This document shows, one piece after another, positions 43,064 through 55,262 of a DNA stretch of 64,000 nt (positions within the stretch are counted from its first letter, which is position 1; each line of letters opens with the position of its first letter). The translations under genes and the position numbers were made by a program. Under the pieces are notes generated by a model, which saw only the letters and a list, made by a program, of their open reading frames with translations, ran no database searches and had not been told where the DNA came from. Origin of the DNA: Bathynomus jamesi (Eukaryota > Arthropoda > Malacostraca > Isopoda > Cirolanidae); NCBI GenBank assembly GCA_023014485.1, contig JAJOZX010005618.1, positions 186,001-250,000 of the forward strand, written 5' to 3'.

Positions 43064-46000
43064 CATTAAGACCAGAATTTCCAGAAAATTGAATTTTAAA
43101 GAACTTAAGAGGGAAAATTTAAGAATTTCTGGGTTTGGGGGTTCCGTTCAAAACCGAACCAAAGTTAAGAAGGTAAAAGTTCTGGTTAAGGAGTTGTTAC
43201 CACAAAGTTCCACTATCAAGGTCCAAGCTGTAGAGATTGAGGAACTTTGTGCTCCAGTCACTATTTGATTAGATATGGCATGTGTCCAAGAATTGCAAGT
43301 TAAAGGAATTAATTTGGGCAATAATAAGTTTGAAGGAACAAGATATTAGTCTTTTGATTGGAGCTGACTATTATTGGGACTTCATCACTGGTAATATTGT
43401 CCGCACACCTCGAGGTCCGGTAGCTATTGAAAGTAAGCTAGGCTGGATGTTACATGGGAGCTATTGCAATGAAATGGAGGTTAAAGCTCTTTTTGTTAAG
43501 ATTGAGGAGAACAGCCATGGTTTGGAAAGGTATTTGAAAGCCTTTTTGGGAACTTGAATCCATAGGAGGTTGGAGACTTCATTGCACAGGCTAAGAAAAA
43601 ATGAGGAGTTGTTAATTGAATACAATGAGGCCATCCTAAGCTATGTAAAGGAGGGCTATGCTGAAAGGAAGCAAGGTGAGATGGTGAACCAGGAGGCACA
43701 TTATCTTCCACACCATGCAGTGGTACGGCGAGACAAAACTACCACCAAACTGAGAGTAGTTTTTGATGGCTGAGCCAAGGACAAAGGTGGTGTGTCCTTG
43801 AATGACTGTTTGGATGCTGGGCCAAATTTAAATGCAGATTTATTTTCCTTGTTACTGAGATTCAGGTTTGGTAGAGTAGCATTGACTGCAGATGTGAAGC
43901 AAGCCTTTTTGCGGATAAAGTTAAAACCAGAGGACAGAGATGCAGTAAGGTATCTGTGGGTGGATACGAAAGACTTGTTGGAAAATGAACCTAAGGTTCA
44001 AGCATATAGAATGAAGTCAGTGTTGTTTGGCCTCAGCTCTAGTCCATTTCTGTTGGCAGCTACTATGCAGTACCATTTTAAGAAATATTCTGAAGTCTAT
44101 CCTAACACTATTGAACACATAAGGAAAAATTTTTATGTTGATGATATGCTGTGTTCCGTGGATAATACAGAAATGGCTAAACAGATATTCATGGAGGCTA
44201 GAGCTATAATGAGGGAGGCTGGCATGGAGCTTAGAAAATGGCAGACCAATCATTCTCAATTACAAGAGTTTTTGAGTGAGTCCTGTGTAGTACCTGATAC
44301 AGCAGAAAGTATTGAGGATTCTGGTATTAAGGAGTTGTAGGCAATAGACGCAAAAGTGCTAGGCATTGTTTGGCAGCAAGGAGAGGATTAGTTTACCTTC
44401 AATGGGAAATCTTTAGTAGAGCTGGCTGAGAATGAGACAAGGTGGACAAAACGTACAGCTCTTAGTTTGGCTTCAAAGGTCTTTGATCCTCTTGGATTCC
44501 TGGTTACATTTGTGATAAAGTAAAAAATTTGGTTTTAGAGCCTCTGGTAAATTGGACTTGGTTGGGAGCAAGAGTTACCTGATCATATGGTGGTAAGGTG
44601 GAAATATTGGTTCAAAGAATTGGCACATCTTGGAGACATTGAAATCCCAAGAGGGGTACTTTGGAGAGTTGAACAATAGTCCAGACAATTTGGAGCTGCA
44701 CATCTTTTGTGATGCAAGTGAGGAAGCTTATGCAACTTGTATTTATATAAGAGGCACATTGCAAGAGGAAGGAAGTTGCAGGTTGGTTGAGCTGAGTAAC
44801 ACCTTTGAAAAGGGTTTCTGTTCCAAGATTGGAATTGATGGGTGCAGTTATTGCTAGTCGGCTTGCAGTTACAGTGAAAAAGTCTTTGGCCCTCTATGAA
44901 ATTCCAAGCTATTATTGGTCAGACTCCACTATAGTTTGGCACTGGTTAAGAAGCCAGGCAAGGAAATGGAACCCATTTGTTGCCAATAGGGTGGAGGAAA
45001 TTCAAGCGCACACAGATCCCAAGCAATGGAAGCATTGTCCAGGCACCCAAAACCCCGCTGATTTACCAACACGAGGAATTTCAGTGAAAGATCTTGCACA
45101 GTCAAGTTTGTGGTGGAATGGGACAGAGTGGCTAAAACTTGGAAGTGAAAACTGGCCTTCTAATCAGCCTATTGTAGGAGAATGCCAGGCTGAAGAAGCA
45201 TGGGTGAGTGAGGTGAGAAAATGCACTCTGAACAGTTGTCAAGTTATGCAGCAGGACCCCATATTGAGGCTTGAGGACATTAGCAGTCTGAAAAGGTTGT
45301 TAAGAGTGACAGCATGGGTATATAGTTTTACCAAGAATATTAAGGGAGAAACAAGAAGGGAAGGAATTCTGAACAGTAAGGAAATTCAGCAAGCCAGGAA
45401 ATACAGGGTGGTATATGTGCAGAAGGAAAAATTTGGTGAAGAGAGGGAATTGCTCACCAGCCGTCCATTACAGGTTCTACCAACACATTCTGCTCTCAAG
45501 GGTTTGGATGTGTTTGTGGATCGGGATTTATTGAGAGTAGGAGGTAGACTACAGTTTTCTGGGCTTCCGGAGGAGAAAAGACATCCAATTTTGCTACCTG
45601 CTGCGGGGCACTTTGTGGACCTTTTGATCCTGGATACTCATCATAAGTTGTTACATGCTGGAGTTAGAGAAGTGATAATAGAGATCAGACAACAGTTTTG
45701 GATTCCCAAAATTAGACAAGTAGTAAAAAAGGTCTTGAATAAATGTGTGGTTTGCAAGCGTTGGAGTGCAAAGCCTTATTATGAAAAGGTGGCTCCACTT
45801 CCAAGAGAACGGTGTGTCTATACTGCCCCATTTGATGTAGTGGGAGTAGACTTCGCAGGTCCAGTCTGTGTGTATGAGCAAGGGGAGTCTAACAAAGGTT
45901 ATATATGTCTTTTCACATGTGCTACCACCAGAGCAATCCATTTGGAGGTGGTAAGCAACTAAAGTAGTGATGTATTTCTTTTGGCCTTTAAAAGGTTTGT

Positions 46001-46903
46001 GAACAGAAGGGGTTTCCCAAATAAAATCATATCGGATAATGCAAAAACCTTCAAAAAGGCTGCAAAGGAACTCCAAGAAGTTTGGTCCTTGCTAAAAGAG
46101 GAAGGATTCCAATTCTACTTTTCACACCAAGGGGTACAGTGGGAGTTTATTGTTGAGAGAGCACCATGGTGGGGAGGATTTTGGAAAGGCTAGTGAGAAG
46201 TGTAAAATGTCAATTAAAGAAACTTTTAGCTAATGCTCATTTGAGCAAAGAAGAATTCTGCACTGTTTTTTGTGAAGTAGAAGCAATGGTGAAGAGTAGG
46301 CCTATCACTTTTGTTTATAACAGTATGAAGGATGCAGAGCCATTGACACCAAATCATTTTCTTTGTGGTAAACGATTAACATCAAGCCCCAGTGTGCCAG
46401 AAGACTTGCAGCCTATCCAGAGCACTCAAGGAGAGTTAACCAGACGGTTCAGGTACTTTGAAGAGCTACAAGACCAGTTATGGAAGAGGTGGCAGATGGA
46501 ATACATGCCAGAACTCAATTATTACCCATCAGGCAACAATGTAAAGGGCTCCAATGCAAATTGTATCAAGGTGGGAGAAGTGGTAATGATTGGGGATGAA
46601 AGAGCAAGGCAATGCTGGAAGCTTGGCATAATTGAAGAGTTGTTTGTTGGCAAAGACAATTTAGTTAGGTCTGCACTGGTAAAGACTTCAGGAGGAAAAT
46701 TAAAGAGATCTATACCAAAACTCTATGCTTTAGAAATCAGCAAAAACACGGATAGTCAAGATAAAACATTTGAGTTACAGCCTCATGGAGAACGCTTGGC
46801 TAAATTTGCAGAAGGTAATGACAACAATGCCTCTTCGGTGGGGAATGTTAGAAAATCTAGAAGAGGAAGAGCCATTGTTGTCCCAAGGCGATATGATGAC
46901 TAA
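43064..46903 (+). pseudogene. BEL O1 pol, last piece
   Basis: Continues O1 protease and pol after element A. Lesions seen: TGA at about 43267-43269; frameshift near 43338; an internal deletion at about 43564 that removes the linker before RT; TGA at 43771-43773 in RT (shared with B); TAG at 44338-44340; TAG near 44388; TAA at 44521-44523 (site shared with B); frame breaks at about 44655 and 44800; TAA at about 45960. RT motifs VALTADVKQAFLRIK and YVDDMLCSVD, RNase H (PADLPTRG), integrase zinc finger, DDE core and the DUF5641-type end are all recognisable. The stop TAA at 46901-46903 lies in the 3' LTR. Confidence 0.9.
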
Positions 46904-46942
46904 GCTGATTGATGCAGCATTGCTTGTATGCATTAAGTTAAG

Positions 46943-46988
<46 letters not shown>

Positions 46989-47450
46989 ATCTCATAATTG
47001 TAAAGTTAGTGAAAAATTCACTTAATTTAGAGCTAGCATTTTTGGGCTCTTGTGGCATCATTTTTTTGGGGCGCTACGCGTCCTTCCTACTCGTTTGTTG
47101 AATGCGGCACTTAAAGGACGTGGTCTTATAGAGAGCTCTCTTGCAATTCAGTTTGGTTGTTTAGATACAAGATTGTTGCATTGTGCAATAGTGCAGGTTG
47201 TGTTGTTGTTGCAAGGTTTAGAAAGACCATAAATAGTCCACCTTTTGTTTTTATCTTAATTTTATGCAACTGGGCCTAAGGTAGGCCCACATCAAGTCAG
47301 CAACGCTGAGGTAGGACCTAATAGGACCTCCAAGTCCGTAAGTTTTTAGTCTAGCTTAACTTGGGCTGTAGGTTGAACTAGCCCTTCAGAGCTTGGCCGT
47401 TCACGGCTCAGCTGGGATTCTGAACCCAATACAATAAAGAAAAAATAACA
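46846..47450 (+). repeat. BEL O1 3' LTR
   Basis: 605 bp with an expanded (TA)n tract at 46946-46986. Ends AAAATAACA, followed by GAGAG (47451-47455), the target duplication. Confidence 0.92.
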
Positions 47451-47455
47451 GAGAG

Positions 47456-48109
47456 TCCCTCAGCTGGACGTAGGAAGAGCAGCGTTCACCGACAAAAGTC
47501 GGTGAACGCAGGAGAGCTGCGATTGAAAATTAAAGAAGTCCGTTGTCAACTGTGCGCAATTAATGTACTGATTATTATGCAATTAAATTATAAGTAAAAG
47601 GGTGCGATTATTGCCCATATTTGTTTTGTTTATTGAAATAGTGTGTGCGCTCTGGTCATTATTTTATATAAACGTTTTCTTGTTCCTTCTATGTTGCCGT
47701 GATAGTAACTGTATAACTATAGGAATATTTGTTTCGAATGTAAAGCGATCTCTGACGAGGAATCGCTGGAATAGATTGTGAACTTGAAATTTGTGTAACC
47801 AGTGTTCAGAAAATTAACCGTTATTTTTCACGTTACAGGTTGTAAATTGATTATTAGTGTAAAATGATATTTTTATGCAAATGTGAAAATTATATATTTT
47901 TTTCGATTTTTATAAAATGATACAATATATCTAATCTGTGGAATTTGTCATTGAAATGATTTCTTGTCTATTCTAACTTGGAACTTGTTAAAGAAAAAAA
48001 CAAAACAAAAACTGCAAAATAAATAACTGTTGAATAAATAAATAAATTTGTTAAACGATATTAATAAGTTTTTCTGGTGTATAACTTATTTTGAAGGGGG
48101 TGATGCGAG
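47456..48109 (+). mobile_element. LARD-like element, internal copy 1, right part
   Basis: Resumes TCCCTCAGCTGGACGTAGG after O1 and matches 58246-58677 and 61684-61920 of internal copy 2. It ends with a purine-rich tract GAAGGGGGTGATGCGAG directly before LTR 2, in the position of a polypurine tract. No coding potential. Confidence 0.85.
47482..47509 (+). other. Perfect 12-bp hairpin in the LARD-like element
   Basis: GCGTTCACCGAC and its exact complement enclose an AAAA loop. In internal copy 2 (58271-58298) two of the twelve pairs are lost. Possible RNA structure of the element's transcript; purely a sequence observation. Confidence 0.7.
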
Positions 48110-48268
48110 TGTAGTAATGTCTAATTAAGAATTAAAATGTTTTGTTTATAACAATTTTATAATGTTTGTTTAATAAAGAAGATAATAATATTTAATAAGA
48201 AATGTAATTGTTTAAATAATTGTTTGGTTACAGAATACTAGTTGGCAACATCCTGAAATGGTCTAGAG

Positions 48269-48845
48269 CAGTGGTCGGGGAACAGGGGTAAATTACCCCA
48301 AATGGGGTAAATTTAAAATTTTTTGGGGTAATGCGTGCGGTATGAGAGACACTTCCCTCAGAGCCTCAGTCGTGTCTCGTGTGTATGGTATCATGAAACG
48401 AAGAGGTGCTTTTAGTGCTTGACACTTTGTGCTGATATTTTTTTCGTATATTTTTATTTTATTTTGTTACATAAATGTGGCGTTATTCTAAATTTTAGAA
48501 TATTACGAATTTACGTCCTGATTTTGATGTTGTTGTATCAAAAATGAAACAGCATCATTTTTCCAAAACCTGAAGTGGAGATGTTTTGAAAGAAATTCTT
48601 CAGTTCTTCAATCCTTTTTACTAATTTTGTTTGTGTGCTATTCTTATGCCAGCATGTGTGGCTTTTTTTTATTTCTCCATAATAATGGATCCAATAAACA
48701 TTTTTTTAATTTGAATTTTTTGTATACCATATGCAACAATTTTAAGAGCAATTGGCTTGTTTTTGTTTACTTTGAAGTCTGGGGGTAATTTAATTTTACT
48801 CAAATAGATTTTTGGGTAATACCCAAAAAAGTTCACCGACCCATG
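48269..48845. mobile_element. MITE in LTR 2, 577 bp
   Basis: Ends CAGTGGTCGGGGAAC and (inverted) CATGGGTCGGTGAAC; the target is GTCTAGAG on the left (48261-48268) and GTCTAGAC on the right (48846-48853), 7 of 8 identical. Subterminal GGGGTAA/TTACCCC repeats. Non-coding. Confidence 0.82.
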
Positions 48846-49212
48846 GTCTAGACCAGGGGTTCCCAAGCATTTTCCAGTGCGACCCCTTCTAGTGCTGTTG
48901 CCTATCCAGTGCGACCCCAAGTCATTACGAAGAACAAGTATATATATATATATATTAATTTTATCTAGTGAGGAAGAATCTTAAAATAAATAGAGACATA
49001 TTTTTATACGTATTTATTTAACTGTAAAAACAAATAATGAAATGTATTACATAACTCAAGAGTATAAAAGTAAACATTGTCAGAAACTATTTACAACTCT
49101 CTCATGTTTAATATGTAATATAAAACCATATCAATCAATATTCTAAGTTCCTACTCTATCATATGTCTGATATGCTATAACAGTGGCATATTTCATATCT
49201 GACATGTGTACA

Positions 49213-51037
49213 TTATGATTTGATTAATTTTTTGTACCTGGGGGTATATGAGGTTAAGGAACATAGCATACAATTTTCTAAGTTGATGTTTGAAATACGG
49301 TTACGGTACTCATTTTTCATAAATACCATTGACGAGAAAGCTGCCTCACAGATATAGGTGGTTCCAAATTGTACCAGAACTTTGATAGCTCGATTTTTAA
49401 CAGTCGAATGTCTCTCTGGTAAAGTAATCCAGGACTTTTCTACGTCATCATAGATATCAAAATTCACCCTTGCCTCATTGTCAGCCTGTAATTCTGCTAT
49501 TTCTAGTGCAAAAGAGCCACACTGTTTTGCATCTGTCTTCAACGGAAACTGAACAAAATCATACGACTCAGTAAGCAACTCAGGGAATCTATCATGGAAA
49601 TTTGCTGCCAGTTTCTGCAAATATTCCAGTAAATCCTGTTTCTCCTCAGTGAGGTCCAGTGTTTCATCAAAGTCCAAATCCATCGTAGCTGTAAATTCCA
49701 AGTAGTGAGGGAAAAGACAGAAACTGTCAGCTTCAGCTTGTTCTCTAAGTATCTGCAACTTGCTGACAAAAGCCTTTATAGCAGACTGGAGATCAAACAC
49801 CCATTTACCTTTCCCCTGAAGTTCAGTATTAAGTTTATTAACATGCTCAAATATGTCTGTAAGAAGTGCAAGACGAGCAAGGAAGTGGGGGTCATGGAAA
49901 TAATGAGCATTCTTATGACCCTGATCTTGTAGGAACGATGCCAGTTCACTGCGAAGAAGGAAAACTCTTTTCAGGGTTTTCCCCCGAGAAAGCCATCTGA
50001 CAGCAGTATGCATTAGCAGTGTCTGATGTTCACTATTTTCAGCAATGCACAACTGCTTGAACATGCGGGAATTCAGATCTCTCGCCTTGACGTGGTTGAC
50101 AGTTGTAATGACTACTTGCATCACGTCAGAGAAGCTCAGAGACATGTCTTTTGATGACAAGCTCTGTCGATGGATGATGCAGTGATTTATTTTGATGTGA
50201 GGATGCATTCTTGATAGTATTCCACGCAATCCTATATTCTTTCCCATCATTGATGGGGCACCATCCATGCTACATTCACATACTTTACTCCAGTTCAAGT
50301 TGTTTTCTGTGAAGAACTTGTTTATAGCATTAAAAATATCTTCGCCTCTTGTGGTGGTTTCAAGTGAAATGCACGCAAGCAGCTCTTCAGCTACCACGAA
50401 TTCCTTGAGAAACCTACCGAAGGCCAGAAGCTGGGGCTGTGATGTGATATCCGTTGACTCATCCACTGCCAATGCTGTCCATGGGGAATTTCTGAAGTCT
50501 TCTAAAATTTGCTCCTTCAGGTCCACTGCAATACACTGGATGCGTCGTGTCATTGTGTTATTGCTCAAAGTAACATCATCAGCAGCTTGACTAATTTTCT
50601 TGGCAAATGGTTCTCCTTCAAATATTTCACTAAAAATTCTTAACGACGGTTTTATAACCGTTTCACCCTCCACGAATGGACGTTTTTCCCGAGCAATGAG
50701 GAAAGCCGTCTTGTATGAGAAGATTTCCATCTTCTCTTTCTGAGTAAGAGCTTTGGTAAGAACAGACTGAGATTTTGTCAAATGGTTGTAACGCTGTTGA
50801 AAAATTCGTCTTCGAGCCTCTTCTGGCAGTAAAGCAATGTTGGCATGGGTATCCAAGTGTCTCTGCAGCTTATTTGGTTTCAAGGATTCGGCAGCGATTT
50901 CCTTCGAACACACAACACAAATCCCTCTACCAGCGACGTCAGCTATTCCATATTTGTCCAGAAATGATGAATGAATTGACTGAGCGTTTTCTCTTCTTGT
51001 TGGGCGGCTCTGATGACTTTTGCAAAAACTTGTCCAT
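49213..51037 (-). pseudogene. hAT transposase, ZBED5/SCAND3-like
   Basis: The probable start is ATG at 51037 (MDKFLQKS, basic KKRKR), followed by a one-base frameshift at about 50990 and then CVVCSKEI...LQRHLDTH, a BED-type zinc finger. The main frame (to 49213) is 566 residues without a stop. Catalytic landmarks of hAT: TALAVDESTDI (D), CSMDGAPSMMG (D), CIIHRQSL (CxxH of the C/D(2)H motif), AVRWLSRGKTLKR, and a C-terminal dimerisation segment FGTTYICEAAFSSMVFMKNE. The family includes domesticated vertebrate ZBED5 and FAM200 proteins. It cuts and pastes its own element by binding the TIRs. The single N-terminal frameshift is the only lesion I see, and a start downstream of it would lose the first Cys pair of the finger. 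Confidence 0.85.
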
Positions 51038-51239
51038 TACGCCTGTAATATAAAGATACATATTAAACACAGAATTACTAAACAATTATCCACATGCTTT
51101 AAGAAAACTCAAAATTATAAGACTGTTCACGACAATAAAACAAATAACAAAACATTGATTTTCAGTGTACTGAGAGAGAAAAAAAAATTACAAATCAGTA
51201 ATAAAATCGTAAAGCATCAGTTATAAATACATTGTAAGA

Positions 51240-52640
51240 TCCCTGAATTATAAAACAGTCACAAAACATCAGTTATAAATATGTTGTAAAGAACACAGAA
51301 TTATTAAACATAGTCAGAAAACATCAGTTATAATGTTATATCAAGTTGTAAGCACACAGAATTATTAAACATAGTCACAATTTCACAAAACATCAGTTAT
51401 CAACATGTTGTAAACACACAGAATTATTAAACATAGTCAGAAAACATCAGTTATCAAGATGTTGTAAGCACACAAAATTATTAAACATAGTCAGAAAACA
51501 TCAGTTATCAACATGTTGTAAGCACACAGAATTATTAAACATAGTCACAAAACATCAGTTATCAATAAAACAAAATCACAAAACATTAATAATCCAAACA
51601 CATACAGAATTACAATTGCATACCAATAAAATTATTAAACAAAACCACCAACCATTAATTATTATAAGTGCGTTCTAAGAGCACACAAAATTCTAATCCA
51701 ATGATTAAATTGCACGATAATATAATAATTAGAATCACAAACCAATAATTAACATTTAGTAGTGCATGATAAAACACAAGATCATAATATGTGGCACAAT
51801 TTCACAAAACATCAGTTATCAACATGTAAACACACAGAATTATTAAACATAGTCAGAAAACATCAGTTATCAAGATGTTGTAAGCACACAAAATTATTAA
51901 ACATAGTCAGAAAACATCAGTTATCAACATGTTGTAAGCACACAGAATTATTAAACATAGTCACAAAACATCAGTTATCAATAAAACAAAATCACAAAAC
52001 ATTAATAATCCAAACACATACAGAATTACAATTGCATACCAATAAAATTATTAAACAAAACCACCAACCATTAATTATTATAAGTGCGTTCTAAGAGCAC
52101 ACAAAATTCTAATCCAATGATTAAATTGCACGATAATATAATAATTAGAATCACAAACCAATAATTAACATTTAGTAGTGCATGATAAAACACAAGATCA
52201 TAATATGTGGCACAATTTCACAAAACATCAGTTATCAACATGTTGTAAACACACAGAATTATTAAACATAGTCAGAAAACATCAGTTATCAAGATGTTGT
52301 AAGCACACAAAATTATTAAACATAGTCAGAAAACATCAGTTATCAACATGTTGTAAGCACACAGAATTATTAAACATAGTCACAAAACATCAGTTATCAA
52401 TAAAACAAAATCACAAAACATTAATAATCCAAACACATACAGAATTACAATTGCATACCAATAAAATTATTAAACAAAACCACCAACCATTAATTATTAT
52501 AAGTGCGTTCTAAGAGCACACAAAATTCCAATCCAATGATTAAATTGCACGATAATATAATAATTAGAATCACAAACCAATAATTAACATTTAGTAGTGC
52601 ATGATAAAACACAAGATCATAATATGTGGTAGCACAGATT
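51240..52640. repeat. Nested minisatellite inside the hAT transposon
   Basis: Two levels. A sub-unit of roughly 55-60 bp contains AAACATCAGTTATCAACATG, GTAAGCACACAGAATTATT and AAACATAGTCA. Three to five of these plus a unique tail form a larger unit repeated about three times; ATGATAAAACACAAGATCAT recurs at 51766, 52182 and 52601 (periods 416 and 419 bp). Open frames across it (51762-52094, 52178-52513) are repeat artefacts. Confidence 0.88.
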
Positions 52641-54359
52641 GCAATTGAAAGCAGTAATTATGAATTTGAAATAATGATAATTTTAATAAAAATAGTTGGA
52701 AGCAGATATCATTATCGAATTATAAAACACAAAATTCGAATGCCGTAATTATAATTGTATGGCAATAAATCTAACACTCAGAATGCAATTGTAATTGTGT
52801 GCAAATAAAACCCACATACGTAGCACCAATTACTACTGGATAGCGTTGGAAATATAAATACCTGATATTGTCGTCAGTATCGATGACAACTGGACGTCCT
52901 CTTTGGTCGATGATCAGGAGTAAAATGAGTTGATCAGTGCAGCTGAACCTTCAGTGTGGGACTGTGGGTTGTCAGTGACGTGTGGCTGAGTCTTGGGTCA
53001 GAAAAGGCTTAACACTAGGTATCTGCTGTTAATCCGGTGACCTAATCCGACCTCACATGCCTCTCCCACTTTACTGACCGCAGAAAAAATGACCGCGCTA
53101 GTCCCCTGACCTGACCGGATATATAATGCCAGACAGATGTTTTCTCATGACACCTGGCCTATTTACAATGGCTGTGACCCTTGCAAAGACACTTGCGACC
53201 CCATCGACCACATTGGCTCCCTGCGACCCTTTGTGATGAGGCTTGCGACCCCATTTGGGGTCGCGACCCCGGGTTTGGGAACCACTGGTCTAGACCCTAG
53301 AGGCTGGGCAGAAATGCCCTTCAGTTATCGGACGGCCTTTGTCCTAATAAGGTGGTTTTTCGTATTACGATGTTTTTGTAAATTTAGAATATTCTTTTGT
53401 GTCTCTCTCCTACTAAAATGCTAACGTTAATTCCCCCCCTCGCATTGCCCCGTTTGTCAAAACTGTTTCGTTACAAATAAAAGTCAGTAAAGTGTAATTA
53501 AGTGTATAATTAATCCCCCGTCTCCCTCGTCTGGTTCAAATTATAATGACGCCTCATCTCGGTCACGTGCTACCACGTTTACAAATTACAGCGAAAACAA
53601 ATGTAAAGAGGATGATAAAAGATAAAGAGAAATTGAATGAAGTCACGTAATTAATTAATAAAAATTGTAAAAGAGGTTTCGTAAAATGGAGTTCACTACA
53701 ATATTTTGGTGGCTACGTGGCTACGCGATGTTCCTTTATATTAATATAAGGGCTTTCCAACGTTCCCTTATATTTCCGTCAAAATTTTTGCTACTCATTT
53801 TATATAGTCCTTATAGCATTAATAAATATTCTGTTTCGATTATTTAATAGTAAGATGCATTGTGTACCCCATTTGCAAGCAAATTTCGATTTCCATTCCT
53901 AAACAATTCATTGTAACTGTATTTCAAAATGGCGACTCATTTTCGAAATCCTCATAGAGTCCTTTCCAAATTTCGCGTTCAAAATTTTGTCGTTTTTTTC
54001 CTCTTGTTGGAGTCTAGACTGTTTGAAACCATTTCGACTCAAAAATTTCTTTTCATTGAATCGGACTCTGTCGCGACTCAGTTTGAGTCAGAAATTTAAT
54101 TCGAGCAGAAATTTAATTCGAGTCATATTTTTTTTTCATTGATTCGTCGTCAGTTCGTTTTCTGTCGATTTCGTTCCGTTCAGTCGGAGAGGGAGATTTA
54201 AAAATTGGAATTTGCTTTCCAATAACTCATTTCTTTTTTCCTTTCCTCTTCAACTTTTATTGCTCTGTATACAGCCTGCCTATACGGTATTAAGAGTTGG
54301 TTCGTATATTGTAACGCATTTCTAGGTAATAAATAAATAAATAAATAAATATATATATA

Positions 54360-55262
54360 CAGGGCGTCCCAAAAAAATGTATACACACTTTAACAGCTGA
54401 TAGCTCAATTGATGTTTCTTTCTTTCCAAGTTAAACCCATTAGAATTAATAATGGCAGTCAGACTAAGCTTTGAACAAAGGAAATTCATTCTAAAATGCT
54501 ACTGGAAGTGTGAAAACGCAGTTGAAGTGCAAAGACAGTTTAGGAGGGAGTTTCAAACAGATCCACCAACGCGACTTACCATCACTCGAATTAGAGATAA
54601 GTTTGAAGCCGATGGAACTGTTCAGAATGTCCACAAGAAGCGTTCCGGAAGACCACGGACATCGACAAGCCCCACAAAGCAAGAAAGAGTACTGGAAACG
54701 TATCACCAAAGTCCAAGAAAATCTGTGCGGCAAGCGAGTCGTGAGGTAGGAATTTCAGAATCGTCTGTCCAACGCATTTTGAAGCGCTGTCAATGGAAAA
54801 GTTACATTCCAAGATTAGTCCATGCTATTAATGAAGATGATCCGGACCGAAGAGTGGAGTATTGCGAGTGGTACTTGGCACGATGTGGATGTGGATTGGA
54901 CGAAGGGGTTTCGTAGAATACCCTCCGCGTTCACCAGACCTCACACCACTAGACTTTTTTTTATGGGGATACTTAAAAGACAAAGTCTACGCTATAAAAC
55001 CTGCAACAGTCGCTGAATTGAGAGCAGCCATTGAACGAGAATGCACACAAATACCAAACGAAATGTTTCGTGATGTTTGCGATTCCATTGCTTCGCGTTA
55101 TCAGCAGTGCCTGGACCAGAACGGACGTCAGTTTGAAAACAGGCTTTGACAAAACAATTAAATAATGTCTGTAGATTCTATTACATTTTGAAAATGAAAT
55201 GTATTTTAATAAACACTGCCTTTATAAGTATTTAAAGTGTGTATACATTTTTTTGGGACGCC

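Larger units (their letters stand above)
20186..47450 (+). mobile_element. BEL/Pao retrotransposon O1 (outer, heavily interrupted)
   Basis: O1 runs from 5' LTR (20186-20784) to 3' LTR (46846-47450) and is flanked by GAGAG (20181-20185, 47451-47455). LTRs start TGTTAGAAAATCTAG and end AATAACA. Its own sequence is in five pieces: 20186-21280, 27763-28319, 30472-31065, 43064-46845 and the 3' LTR. Between them lie BEL B, a Jockey-like element and BEL A. Joined in order, the pieces follow the normal BEL order of gag, protease, RT, RNase H, integrase. It carries many stops, frameshifts and one internal deletion, so it cannot be autonomous. Confidence 0.93.
48854..53287 (-). mobile_element. hAT transposon, about 4.4 kb, nearly intact
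   Basis: Ends CAGGGGTTCCCAAGC and (inverted) CAGTGGTTCCCAAAC, flanked by a perfect 8-bp duplication GTCTAGAC (48846-48853, 53288-53295). Repeated GCGACCCC motifs lie near both ends. It encodes one ZBED5/SCAND3-like transposase on the minus strand and carries an internal minisatellite (51240-52640) between the transposase start and the right end. Confidence 0.93.
48110..53700 (+). mobile_element. LTR 2 of the LARD-like element (with two hAT-type insertions)
   Basis: Starts TGTAGTAATGTC at 48110 and ends GGAGTTCACTACA at 53700. Without the MITE (48269-48845), the hAT (48854-53287) and duplicated targets it is about 560 bp. It lies between the two internal copies and so serves as 3' LTR of the first and 5' LTR of the second. 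Its TATA box is mutated (TACAAATA). Confidence 0.9.

Noticed and set aside
51762..52513. Two 110-codon frames (HQLSTCCKHTELLNIV)
   Set aside because: They lie in the hAT internal minisatellite and are copies of each other by repeat period.
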